NCBI GenBank assembly: GCA_003001795.1
Contig: PVNI01000017.1
Coordinates: 91,776-155,775, forward strand
Direction of reading: 5' to 3'
Length of the DNA stretch: 64,000 nucleotides
From: Actinomadura viridilutea
Lineage (GTDB): Bacteria > Actinomycetota > Actinomycetes > Streptosporangiales > Streptosporangiaceae
Part shown: piece by piece, positions 1 to 7,960 of the stretch
Position numbering within the stretch: the first letter of the stretch is position 1
How the letters are laid out: each line of letters starts with the position of its first letter
The notes under the pieces: generated by a model
Databases searched by the model: none
The model's input: only the letters and a program-made list of their open reading frames with translations
Told to the model about the DNA's origin: nothing
Translations under genes and position numbers: made by a program

Positions 1-324
1 GGATCGCTCCGTCACGACGGCGGTCACCGTGTCGGGCTGCTCCTTGGCGGCGGCGGCGGTCTTGGCTCTGCGCGGCGTGGTCGCCCGCTTGCGCGAACGC
101 TTCGGCGCCGCAGAGTCGGCAGCGCTGACCATGACGGTCACACCCTTCTCGCTGAGGCTCCGCAGAATCCTGGAGGCCATCGACACGGGGATGTCGGCCT
201 CTTCGAACGTACGGCGTACGTCGTCGGCTTCGAGGTAACCCTGGGACCGTCCACGCTCGATCAGCTGCGCGATCACTTGCTCGTGCAGTTCCGACGCTTT
301 CGAGGTCGAGCTAGCAGGCGACAC
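1..324 (-). CDS. rpoD: Principal RNA polymerase sigma factor (RpoD/HrdB/SigA type), N-terminal part
   Basis: Only the first 108 codons lie in the window; the gene runs off the left edge. GTG start at 322-324, preceded on the minus strand by GAGAGG about 7 nt upstream. The translation begins VSPASSTSKASELHEQVI and continues through a sigma region 1.1-like helical domain (residues about 10-65, with the stretch LEADDVRRTFEEADIPVSM). It then enters a Lys/Ala/Arg-rich linker, typical of actinobacterial housekeeping sigma factors before region 1.2. The family directs core RNA polymerase to -10/-35 promoters of essential genes. The conserved regions 2-4 are outside the window, so the identification rests on the N-terminal domain and linker alone. 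It lies 259 bp downstream of, and on the same strand as, the PP2C phosphatase gene. Confidence 0.8.
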   Translation of the reverse strand, partial: MSPASSTSKASELHEQVIAQLIERGRSQGYLEADDVRRTFEEADIPVSMASRILRSLSEKGVTVMVSAADSAAPKRSRKRATTPRRAKTAAAAKEQPDTVTAVVTERS

Positions 325-583
325 AAATACCTCTCGAACGAACGTGTGGGTTGGTTGACCCAAGTGCCCTGACGGGCTCGGCCTCACACGGGGTGGGACC
401 ACACACCGGGCGGGGCCACCCTGTGCGGGACCGCAGCGTACCCGCTCTTACAAGGGTCAAGCATTCTGGCACGGCTGCGCATTCCGCTTCTCGTGATGTC
501 TGCCCGGTAACACACCACCTTAGAGGGCGCCGAGCGGTCCTTTGTACGGACCGGGCCCGCTCAGCGCGGCTCCGGGGGCGTCA

Positions 584-2818
584 CTACCCGCTCTTGGGCG
601 GGACGTGTAGGGCGAGTACGGTCACATCGTCCACTTGCTCATACCCCGCAAGCATCCGATCGACCAGGAAGTCGACGAGTCTCTCCGGATCTCCTACCAC
701 TTCAGGTGGAGCGTCCGCCGCGGCCGCGACCAGCTCGTCCAGCCCGGCGTCCACCCCACGCCTACGGTTCTCCACCAGTCCATCGGAATAGAAGACCACA
801 GTGTTGCCGGTTTCGATGGAAAAACTCGCCTGCTGCCGCTGCGACGGCCAGCCCAGCGGGGTCCCGGGCTCGCGCGAGCTGAGCTCGGCGGTGCCGTCAC
901 CGGAGATCAGCAGGAGCGGAGGGTGGCCCGCGTTGCTGAACGCCCCGCGGCCGGTCTCCGGGTCGATGACCGCGTAGGCGACGGTGGTGAACTGCTCCTC
1001 GTCCTCGGTGGCGCTGAACAGCCGGTCCAGGCCCGCCAGCACGGCGGCGGGCCGGGGGTCGTTGAGCGCCAGCGCCCGCAGCGCGTTGCGCACGCGTCCC
1101 ATTCCGGCCGCGGCCAGCACGCCCTTGCCCATGACGTCGCCGACGGCGACGGCGAGCCGGTCGTCGGGCAGCCGGAACACGTCGTACCAGTCGCCGCCGA
1201 CCTGCACGTGCCGGGTGGCGGGGTCGTAGCGGGCGGCCAGTTGCATGCCGGGCAGCCGCGGCAGGTCGCTGGGCAGGAGGCTGCGCTGCAGCTCCTCGGC
1301 GGTGCGGTGTTCGCGCTCGAACAGCAGCGCCCGCTCCACGGCCAGGGCGCACTGCCCGGCGAGGGCCTCCAGGAAGACCCGCTCCTCCTCGGTGATCTCG
1401 CGCGGCCGGGTGAAGGAGAACCGCAGCGCGCCGATCGGCGCCCCGGCCGCCAGCAGCGGCAGGCCCACCCAGGCGCGCTCCTCGGTGTGCTGCAGGAACA
1501 AGCCCGCCTCGTCGCGGCCGAGCTGCAGCCGCAGGCTGTCGGGGTGCTCGGCGAGGAACGGCCGGCTCTCGCGCACCGCCACCGACATCACCGTCTGGTC
1601 GGAGACCTTGATCTCCTCGCGGACCGCGCGGCCCTCGCCGCCGCGGCCGTCGCCGGGCGGGGACACCACCGACAGCCGCAGCTTGTCGTCGTCCAGCAGC
1701 GCCACCGCCGAGTAGTCGGCGCCGATCGCCGACCGGCCCACCTCGGTGATCACCTGGACGACCTGGCTGACGGTCAGCGCCTCGGCCAGCATCGAGGTGG
1801 CCTGCTGCAGCCGGGCGGTGCGCAGCGCGGCGGCCGACAGCTGCTCGGTCAGGCGGCCGCGCATCTCCTCGGCCTCGCGCTGGCCGGTGACGTCGGTGTT
1901 GGCGCCGACCCACTCGATGACCTTGTCGCCCCGCCAGATCGGCACGGCGCGCACGTCGAAGTGCCGGTAGGTGCCGCTCTTGGTGCGGATGCGGTAGCCG
2001 GTCTCGAAGACCCGGTTCTCCTCGACGCACTCGCGCCAGTGCGCCTCGATGCGCGGGCGGTCCTCGGGATGGACGACGGCCAGCCACCCGCCCAGGGCGT
2101 ACTCCTCGGGGGTCTGACCGGTGATCGCCCGCCACTCGGGCGCGTCGTCGAGCACGCCGCCCTCGGGCGCGGCCACCCACACCACCTGGGAGCTGGCCTC
2201 GACCAGGGAGCGGTAGCGCTGCTCCTTGCGCCGGATGACCTCCTCCGCGCGGCGCCGCTCGGTGACGTCCAGCGCGGTCAGCACGACCCCGAGCTGGCGG
2301 CCGTCGGGGCCGTGGGAGGGCAGCCAGGAGCAGGCCAGGATGCGTTCGTCGGCGCCGGGCCCGGGCACCGTGGCGGCCGGGGGCAGGGCGTCGGCGGAAG
2401 GCATCGCGGGCGTCGGCACGGCCGCCGGGTCGGCGTCCCGCCCGGTCTCGGCGGCCGTCTCCTCGGCGCCGTCCTCGGGCGACGCGGCGTCCCGCCCGGC
2501 GAGCCGGACGGTCAGGTCCTGCTCCGACAGCGGCCGGTCGTCGGCCAGCACGCGGCGCAGCGCCTCCTCGAACACCGCGGCCAGGTCGTCGGGCAGCACC
2601 TCGCGCGGGCGCTTGCGGTGCAGCCGGGACGCGGGGACGCCGAGCATCCCGGCCAGGGCGTCGCTGGCCCGGCGGCAGCGCAGGTCGGTGTCGAAGAACG
2701 CGAAACCGGCGGGCGCCTCCCGCATCAGCGTGGCGTACAGGGCGGAGTCGGACGCGTCCATGGGCTGGCCCTCCGTCCCCGAGAGCCGGGGATGCGGAAC
2801 GGACGTATCGGTGCTCAT
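584..2818 (-). CDS. PAS-PAS-GAF-PP2C (SpoIIE-type) serine phosphatase
   Basis: Predicted 744-aa soluble signalling phosphatase that removes phosphate from Ser/Thr, probably from anti-sigma-factor antagonists (partner-switching); that target is inference from the family. Domain order: a short PAS-like segment (about 20-85) and a long Ala/Pro/Glu-rich linker. Next comes a clear PAS/PAC domain (about 205-320, with WRAITGQTPEEYALGGWL and a PAC-like TKSGTYRHFDVRAVP). A GAF domain follows (about 345-495), then a C-terminal SpoIIE/PP2C domain (about 520-740) with the metal-binding motifs VGGDWYD and GDVMGKG and a terminal DDVTVL. No membrane segment is seen. I chose ATG at 2818 because GGAGGT lies 8 nt upstream; an ATG 14 codons earlier lacks this. 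No anti-sigma or anti-anti-sigma gene is adjacent. Confidence 0.9.
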   Translation of the reverse strand: MSTDTSVPHPRLSGTEGQPMDASDSALYATLMREAPAGFAFFDTDLRCRRASDALAGMLGVPASRLHRKRPREVLPDDLAAVFEEALRRVLADDRPLSEQDLTVRLAGRDAASPEDGAEETAAETGRDADPAAVPTPAMPSADALPPAATVPGPGADERILACSWLPSHGPDGRQLGVVLTALDVTERRRAEEVIRRKEQRYRSLVEASSQVVWVAAPEGGVLDDAPEWRAITGQTPEEYALGGWLAVVHPEDRPRIEAHWRECVEENRVFETGYRIRTKSGTYRHFDVRAVPIWRGDKVIEWVGANTDVTGQREAEEMRGRLTEQLSAAALRTARLQQATSMLAEALTVSQVVQVITEVGRSAIGADYSAVALLDDDKLRLSVVSPPGDGRGGEGRAVREEIKVSDQTVMSVAVRESRPFLAEHPDSLRLQLGRDEAGLFLQHTEERAWVGLPLLAAGAPIGALRFSFTRPREITEEERVFLEALAGQCALAVERALLFEREHRTAEELQRSLLPSDLPRLPGMQLAARYDPATRHVQVGGDWYDVFRLPDDRLAVAVGDVMGKGVLAAAGMGRVRNALRALALNDPRPAAVLAGLDRLFSATEDEEQFTTVAYAVIDPETGRGAFSNAGHPPLLLISGDGTAELSSREPGTPLGWPSQRQQASFSIETGNTVVFYSDGLVENRRRGVDAGLDELVAAAADAPPEVVGDPERLVDFLVDRMLAGYEQVDDVTVLALHVPPKSG

Positions 2819-3320
2819 GGACAACACCTCCGTCCCCGAGGGTCCCCTACCGCGCGGCAATTCTTCATCACTATGCGTGAATGGGAGCAGGCTGGCGCTC
2901 CCGCCTCCATCACAACACCGGTCGGAGTCAGGTTCTCATCATCCCGATGGCAGGGCGCGGACGGAAGTCCCGCGGGACAACCCCTGTCATACACCCGCCA
3001 CCGCAATGTCGAAAATGAGGACCGCCCGGCGTGGCGCCTTGCGGGACGGGCCCGGACGCCCACACGGACGGTGAGTAGCCGATGGTATGACGTCCGCGGC
3101 CCGCGGGTCCGCCAACTCCCGTCCGTCGGCGAGTTGCGGCCGCACCGCACCGCCCTCCGCGGTTCGTCCGCATCCCGGCCTGCGGGGCGGGCAAAAACAA
3201 CACAAAGAAACGTGGTGCGGCGGCGTTCTCCCCCCGGACGCCCCCGAACGCCCGCGAGCGTCCCGGTGGCACCCGAGGCGCGCGCCGCCCCTGGGGCCGC
3301 CTGCTTCTCGGCCACGGCGG
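2819..3320. other. Intergenic region without a supported gene
   Basis: Between the phosphatase start and the 3' end of the HhH-GPD gene. Open frames here lack ribosome-binding sites and recognisable protein. It should hold the phosphatase promoter, but I see no clear -35/-10 pair. Confidence 0.5.
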
Positions 3321-3896
3321 CTACTTCTTGGCGGCGGCCTTCATCTGCTGTTTGAACTCGCGGACTTTGGCCAGCGACTCGGGTCCGGTGATGTCGGCGA
3401 CGGACCGGTAGGAGCCCTCCTCGCCGTACGCGCCGGCCGCCTCGCGCCAGCCCTGCGGGCGCACCCCGAAGCGCTTGCCCAGCAGCGCCACGAAGATCTG
3501 CGCCTTCTGCTTGCCGTAGCCGGGCAGGGCGTTGAGCCTCGTGAACAGCTCCGCGCCCGACTCGACGTCGCGCCAGATCGCCCCGGCGTCGCCGTCGTAG
3601 TGCTCCACCAGGTACTGGCAGAGCTGCTGGATGCGCTTGGCCATCGAGCCCGGGTACCGGTGCACGGCGGGCTTCTCCGCCAGCAGCGCGGCGAAGCGCT
3701 CCGGGTCGCAGGCGGCGATCTCGTGCGCGTCCAGGTCGTCGGCGCCCATCCGCCGCGCGATGACGTACGGTCCGGAAAACGCCCGTTCCATGGGGATCTG
3801 CTGGTCGAGCAGCATGCCCGTCAGCAGGGCCAGCGGGCTGCGTCCGAGCAGCTCATCGGCCTCCGGCTGCTGGCTGAGGTGAACCTTGGTGGCCAT
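3321..3896 (-). CDS. HhH-GPD family base-excision DNA repair protein
   Basis: 191-aa protein resembling the small actinobacterial HhH-GPD glycosylase-like family. It starts ATKVHLSQQPEADELLGRSPLALLTGMLLDQQIPMERA, split here as MATKVHLSQQPEADELL followed by an all-helical body. A helix-hairpin-helix signature LPGYGKQKAQIF sits around residues 125-137, the DNA-backbone-binding element of the superfamily. The family excises damaged bases, but the lesion specificity cannot be read from the sequence and I do not see the Cys cluster of EndoIII/MutY enzymes. The C-terminus is Lys-rich (KQQMKAAAKK), which may aid DNA binding. It is a single gene; the upstream side carries the phased tandem repeat at 3929-4022, where its promoter should lie. 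Confidence 0.85.
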   Translation of the reverse strand: MATKVHLSQQPEADELLGRSPLALLTGMLLDQQIPMERAFSGPYVIARRMGADDLDAHEIAACDPERFAALLAEKPAVHRYPGSMAKRIQQLCQYLVEHYDGDAGAIWRDVESGAELFTRLNALPGYGKQKAQIFVALLGKRFGVRPQGWREAAGAYGEEGSYRSVADITGPESLAKVREFKQQMKAAAKK

Positions 3897-3928
3897 GGAG
3901 CCAGCTTAGGACCTCGCCTCCGACGAAT

Positions 3929-4022
3929 CCCTGTGACTTCCATGCGGCTCCCTGCGACTTCCCTGCGACTGCCTGCGACTCCCTGCGACTTCCCTACGAC
4001 TCCCTGCGACTTCCATGCGACG
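3929..4022. repeat. Helically phased 10/11-bp tandem repeat (CCCTGCGACT)
   Basis: Nine degenerate copies of CCCTGCGACT(T). Unit lengths run 11, 10, 11, 10, 10, 11, 10, 11, 10, averaging about 10.4 bp. It lies between the divergent HhH-GPD gene (start 3896) and the molybdopterin oxidoreductase gene (start 4090), so it occupies the promoter region of both. No open frame of interest runs through it. Confidence 0.9.
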
Positions 4023-4089
4023 GAGCCGAGGCCGTGGCGGGACGCCGCGCGGGGTGTTCGAATACCGGCAGAGGGTCCCAGCGAGAGGC

Positions 4090-4815
4090 ATGAAGGTGGA
4101 CGATGTGGACGTGGACGACAGGGAACCGTCGGGCACGCCCGTAGGACGGCGCATCGTGCTCGGCATGCTCGGCCTGGGCGCGGCGGGGGTCGCGGTCGGC
4201 GCGTCGCTGCAGGACCGGGTGAGCGAAACGCTGTCCCCGATCGGCGCCCCCTTCCAGGATGTGCTGCCCGCCGCGGGCGGCTTCCGCTACTACTCGGTGG
4301 TCGACGAGGTGCCCCGGCGCGACCCGCGCAGCCACCGGATCACGGTCGGCGGGCTGGTGGAGCGGCCCCGCTCGTTCGGGATGGCCGATCTGGCGGCGCT
4401 CCCGCAGACCCGGCTCACCCGCGACTTCCAGTGCGTGACGGGCTGGCGCGTGCGGGACGTGGCGTGGGCGGGCGTGGCTCTGCCCGATCTGCTGGATGCG
4501 GTCGGCGTGTCGCCCCGGGCGCGGGCCGTGCGGTTCGAGTCGTTCGACGGCGCCTACACCGAGTCGCTCACGCTGGAGCAGGCGCGGCGCCGGGACGTGC
4601 TGGTCGCCACCCAGATGCAGGGCGGCCCCGTCTCGCACGACCACGGCGGCCCGACGCGTCTCCTCGTCGCGCCGATGTACGGGTACAAGTCGCTGAAGTG
4701 GCTGGGCGGGATCGAGGTCACCGACCGGGTGATCCCCGGCTACTGGGAGCGCCGCGGCTATGACGTGGACGCCTGGGTGGGCCGGTCGAACGGACGTGAC
4801 GATGCGCCGACCTGA
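4090..4815 (+). CDS. Tat-exported molybdopterin-dependent oxidoreductase (sulfite oxidase-like)
   Basis: 241-aa protein of the oxidoreductase molybdopterin-binding (SUOX/YedY-like) superfamily. The N-terminus has a twin-arginine motif (GRRIVLGMLG) followed by a hydrophobic Ala/Gly segment (about 24-40), consistent with Tat export or anchoring. The Mo-coordinating Cys sits in the motif RDFQCVTGWRV (about residue 115), and the family motifs PRSFGMADLAALP and GGPTRLLVAPMYGYKSLKWL follow. ATG at 4090 follows GAGAGG closely; an in-frame ATG at 4015 lies inside the tandem repeat and lacks a ribosome-binding site. The stop overlaps the start region of the following cytochrome gene, so the two are probably translationally coupled and form an electron-transfer pair. 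The substrate is unknown. Confidence 0.88.
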   Translation: MKVDDVDVDDREPSGTPVGRRIVLGMLGLGAAGVAVGASLQDRVSETLSPIGAPFQDVLPAAGGFRYYSVVDEVPRRDPRSHRITVGGLVERPRSFGMADLAALPQTRLTRDFQCVTGWRVRDVAWAGVALPDLLDAVGVSPRARAVRFESFDGAYTESLTLEQARRRDVLVATQMQGGPVSHDHGGPTRLLVAPMYGYKSLKWLGGIEVTDRVIPGYWERRGYDVDAWVGRSNGRDDAPT

Positions 4816-5533
4816 GCGAGAGCGCCCCGGTGATCGGCTGCCCCGGTTCACACGGGCGGAGCGGTGGGTGCACCACGCGACCGCGCTGCTGATGCTGGGG
4901 TGCCTGGCGACGGCCTTGACGCTGTACGTGCCGGGCCTGTCGACGGCCGTCGGCCGCCGCGACCTGATCAGGTCGCTGCACCTGTGGTGCGGGTTCGCGC
5001 TGCCGGTCCCGGTCCTGCTCGGACTGGCGTCACGGGCCTTCCGCGCGGACCTGAGGCGGCTCAACCGGTTCGGCCCGCACGACATGGAGTGGCTGCGCCG
5101 CGCCGACCGGCGGGCGGTACGCCGCGTCGGCGGTCTGGAGCGCGGCGTGGTGCCGGTGGGCAAGTTCAACGCCGGGCAGAAGCTGAACGCCGCGTTCACC
5201 GCGGGGGCGATCCTGGTCATGCTCGGCACCGGCGCGATGCTGGCCTTCCCGGATCCCTGGCCCGTCGACGTGCGGACGGGCGCGACCTTCGTCCACGACT
5301 GGCTGTTCCTGATCGTCGCCGTGGTGACCGCGGGGCATCTGTGGTACGCGCTGCGCGACCGGGGAGCCCTCCTCGGGATGGCCACGGGGCGGGTCGATCG
5401 GGCGTGGGCGGCACGGCATCACCCCGCATGGCTGGACGCCGTGGAGGGCGCAGTGGAGGGCGCCGTGGAGGGCGCAGTGGAGGGCGCGCCGACTCCGCCC
5501 GGCCCCGCCTCCGCCGCCGAAAGGGATGCTTAG
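4802..5533 (+). CDS. Membrane b-type cytochrome (cytochrome b561 / FdnI-like), partner of the molybdoenzyme
   Basis: About 243 aa with four predicted membrane helices, roughly ATALLMLGCLATALTLYV, LWCGFALPVPVLLGLAS, FTAGAILVMLGTGAML and WLFLIVAVVTAGHLWYAL. His residues at helix positions (WVHH, SLHLW, FVHDW, AGHLW) are candidates for ligating two b hemes, as in formate dehydrogenase gamma or b561 subunits. It starts inside the end of the preceding molybdopterin gene (ATG 4802; GTG 4796 is an alternative), implying coupled translation. The inferred role is to pass electrons between the quinone pool and the extracytoplasmic molybdoenzyme. Oddity: the C-terminal tail carries four perfect VEGA repeats before a Pro/Ala-rich end. 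Confidence 0.85.
   Translation: MRRPERERPGDRLPRFTRAERWVHHATALLMLGCLATALTLYVPGLSTAVGRRDLIRSLHLWCGFALPVPVLLGLASRAFRADLRRLNRFGPHDMEWLRRADRRAVRRVGGLERGVVPVGKFNAGQKLNAAFTAGAILVMLGTGAMLAFPDPWPVDVRTGATFVHDWLFLIVAVVTAGHLWYALRDRGALLGMATGRVDRAWAARHHPAWLDAVEGAVEGAVEGAVEGAPTPPGPASAAERDA
5441..5488 (+). repeat. 12-bp tandem repeat encoding (VEGA)4
   Basis: Four copies of GTGGAGGGCGCN in frame at the end of the cytochrome b gene, giving VEGAVEGAVEGAVEGA. The copies differ only at the last base, so the array is young or conserved in sequence. Confidence 0.95.
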
Positions 5534-5723
5534 GTTATACGCCAGTAAAGGTTGTGTTTCCGGCAATCGGCAGGCCTTGACTGCACCTCCGGAGGCGGTG
5601 GAATGGGACTCTGGGGCGAGGCCGGGCCGGTGACCCTCGTGCGGGGCCGCCGCGCCGTTCCGGGTTCCGTCCCGCCCGGCGGTCGTCCCGCACCGCCGGA
5701 ATCCCGGGCGCGGAGGGACAGCG

Positions 5724-6014
5724 TTGAGGCCTCCTGCACTTGCCGACCACCGGAGCCGGACGCGCGAGCTGCTGGCGCGGCGGCTGGCGGACGAGTTCGC
5801 GACCTTCGACGCGGCCACCGTGGCGCGCTGCGTGGCCGACGTCCAGGCGTGCCTCGCTCATCTCGGCGTCGACGCGACGCCCGAGATGGTGGAGCGGATG
5901 GCCCGCGAGCATCTGGTCGGGATGGTCAAGTCCCTGCCGCCGTCGGGGCGCGCCGCTCGGGCGTGGGACGACACGCCCGCCGGCGGCCGCTCTTCGGGGG
6001 CCGTGGGCCGCTGA
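5724..6014 (+). CDS. Small helical protein (three-helix bundle dimerization-like)
   Basis: 96-aa protein beginning at TTG 5724, with GGAGGG six bases upstream, which decides the start. The central part is predicted all-helical (LADEFATFDAATVARC, VADVQACLAHLGVDATP, MVERMAREHLVGM). It resembles the short actinobacterial proteins described as three-helix bundle dimerization domains, whose job is unknown. The C-terminal 25 residues are low complexity. There is no membrane segment or catalytic motif. It stands alone between the cytochrome gene and a longer hypothetical gene; the 190 bp upstream show no convincing promoter. Confidence 0.6.
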   Translation: MRPPALADHRSRTRELLARRLADEFATFDAATVARCVADVQACLAHLGVDATPEMVERMAREHLVGMVKSLPPSGRAARAWDDTPAGGRSSGAVGR

Positions 6015-6183
6015 GCGCCGCGCCGTCCGGTGCCGCCGCCGGCGTGTCGCGGACGCGCCTTGGACGCGGATTCGGGGGCCGGATGGCCGCGACGCGTGCG
6101 CGGCCGCATTCCGGCGCGTCCCATTTCTGCACACCCCTAATGTCATGCACGATACGCGGCCCCGAATCTGAGAAGCTAAGGAC

Positions 6184-7812
6184 GTGAGTCCCCGAAGCCG
6201 CCGCCGTTCCTCCGGGGATCCAGCGCGCAACAGCTCGCAGCCCTCGGACGAAGTCCACGCGATTTTCGACGGCATGCTCCGGCACGCCCGGGAACTGCTG
6301 GCGGTGCGCAGTCCGCTGGACGCCGAGCTGATCGTCAGCGAGATCCTCGGCTCCTGGTGGGGGCACCGCGTCGAGGGCGGGGACGTCGAGAAGATCATCG
6401 GCGAGGGCCTGGTCGACCACGCCGCCGCCGCGGGCACCCCCGCGGCGCTGGCGCTGCTGACCGGCATGGCGTACCTGGGGACGACCCGGCAGGCGATCAA
6501 GGCCGAGCGGGCGGCGCTGGAGCTGATGGACCGGGGCGTCGCGCGTCCCGGCTGGGCCGACCGCGTGGGGATGGTGGCGCCCGAGGCGTGCTACGTGTCC
6601 CGCGACGTGTACGGCGACCAGGACTCGGTCGTGTGCGTCTACTCCTACGGCGGCGAGGAGCGGCACGCCCTGGTGGTGCTGGTCGACCGCACCAGGCCGG
6701 GCGCGCCGCCGTCGGCGTACGCGGCGCAGGGGGCGCCCGCGGCGGGCGACGGCGAGCGCGCGGCGCCGGCCGGGATGGTCCGCGACGCGTGGGTGTCGTC
6801 CCAGGTCGACCGGCTGCTCGACCACTGTCGCCGGGAGGGCCGCGAGAACCCGCTGGTGCGCTTCGAGGAGCTCGACCCGCGGCAGGCGCGCGCCCTGCTG
6901 GAGGCGGCGCTGCGGGCGACCGACCAGACCGACGACCCGCCCGTGGGCGAGACCTTCGGCGCCTACCACGCGTTCGTGCGGGCCCGCGTGCGGGCCCTGC
7001 CGCCGGGCGGGCGGCTGCCGCGGCCGCCGGCGTGCAGCAGCGACCTGCACGCCAAGATCGGCGTGGAGTTCCTGGCGTCCGACGAGGCCGAGGAGCTGTC
7101 GGACCGGTCGGCCGCCAGCCGCTGCGTCGACCGCATCATCGACTACGGGTGCACCTGCGACTTCGGCCGCCCGCTGCGGGTCAGCCCCGTCAAATGCCAG
7201 CGGTTCCTGCTCGACTGGCTGCCGCGCAAGGTGCTGCTGTCGCCCACCGAGCAGGAGGCGGTGCCGCACGTGCTGGCCGCGTGGGTGCGGTGGGCGGGCC
7301 GCCGCACCGGGCTGCCCGAGGAGGGCATCCGCGCCACCCTGGACGCGGTCTGGGACGCCACCGCCAAGTTCGCCGAGGCGTACCGCGACCCGTCGGCGTT
7401 CGGGCTGGACCGGGAGGTGGTCGACCGGCTGCTGCCGGACGGGGACATGGAGGCGCTGCCCCGGCGGGCGTTCGCGCTGCCGTTCCTGTCGGGCACGCAC
7501 CGGCTGCCGGACCGCGTGGTCGACCTGGCCGCCCTGGACCCGGCCGATCCGCGCGACCGGCGCGTCATGATCGAGTTCGAGCATCCGGGGGCGCCGCCGG
7601 AGCACGTGGCGGCGCACGAGCGGCTGGCGGAGCGGCTGTGGGACGGGGACCCGCCGCAGCTGTGGGAGACGGCGCAGGCGCTGCTGGACGTGGGGTACGA
7701 ACGGCACGAGATCCTGCACAAGCTGATCGACCTGCTGGACGTCTACCACGACGATCCGCAGGGGCTGCGACGCGCGCTGCGTGTGCTGCGTCACGAACCT
7801 CCACCGGACTGA
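6184..7812 (+). CDS. Conserved actinobacterial protein of unknown function, 542 aa
   Basis: GTG start at 6184, 542 aa. I do not recognise a named domain. The N-terminal 20 residues are Arg/Ser-rich, followed by a helical segment (EVHAIFDGMLRHARELL) and ILGSWWGHRVEGGDVEKIIGEG. The middle has a beta-like region (DQDSVVCVYSYGGEERHAL). A Cys-containing stretch (SRCVDRIIDYGCTCDFGRPL) sits around residue 320, and the C-terminus is helical. No signal peptide or membrane helix is seen. It is the first of four co-oriented genes leading into two SseB/TY-Chap-like paralogues (143-bp gap), which suggests but does not prove a common role. Third-position GC is as high as in its neighbours, supporting a real gene. 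Confidence 0.7.
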   Translation: MSPRSRRRSSGDPARNSSQPSDEVHAIFDGMLRHARELLAVRSPLDAELIVSEILGSWWGHRVEGGDVEKIIGEGLVDHAAAAGTPAALALLTGMAYLGTTRQAIKAERAALELMDRGVARPGWADRVGMVAPEACYVSRDVYGDQDSVVCVYSYGGEERHALVVLVDRTRPGAPPSAYAAQGAPAAGDGERAAPAGMVRDAWVSSQVDRLLDHCRREGRENPLVRFEELDPRQARALLEAALRATDQTDDPPVGETFGAYHAFVRARVRALPPGGRLPRPPACSSDLHAKIGVEFLASDEAEELSDRSAASRCVDRIIDYGCTCDFGRPLRVSPVKCQRFLLDWLPRKVLLSPTEQEAVPHVLAAWVRWAGRRTGLPEEGIRATLDAVWDATAKFAEAYRDPSAFGLDREVVDRLLPDGDMEALPRRAFALPFLSGTHRLPDRVVDLAALDPADPRDRRVMIEFEHPGAPPEHVAAHERLAERLWDGDPPQLWETAQALLDVGYERHEILHKLIDLLDVYHDDPQGLRRALRVLRHEPPPD

Positions 7813-7960
7813 ACTCCCGGTTTGCCAGAGGCGTCGAGGACGACAATCATCGGGATCTCGGCCATCGTCTCGGCCGGCGGTCCCGCACGGGAGGCCGGCC
7901 GGATCGGCCGGTGAGGGTCGGCGGGCCCAGGGCCGCGTGCCCCGGCCGTAGGGAGTGATC

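Noticed and set aside
325..583. SigR-type or strong housekeeping promoter for the sigma factor gene
   Set aside because: A minus-strand TTGACC is present but no -10 element at acceptable spacing, and no GGAAT-N18-GTT match.
3929..4022. CRISPR array
   Set aside because: Units are 10-11 bp without spacers and there are no cas genes.
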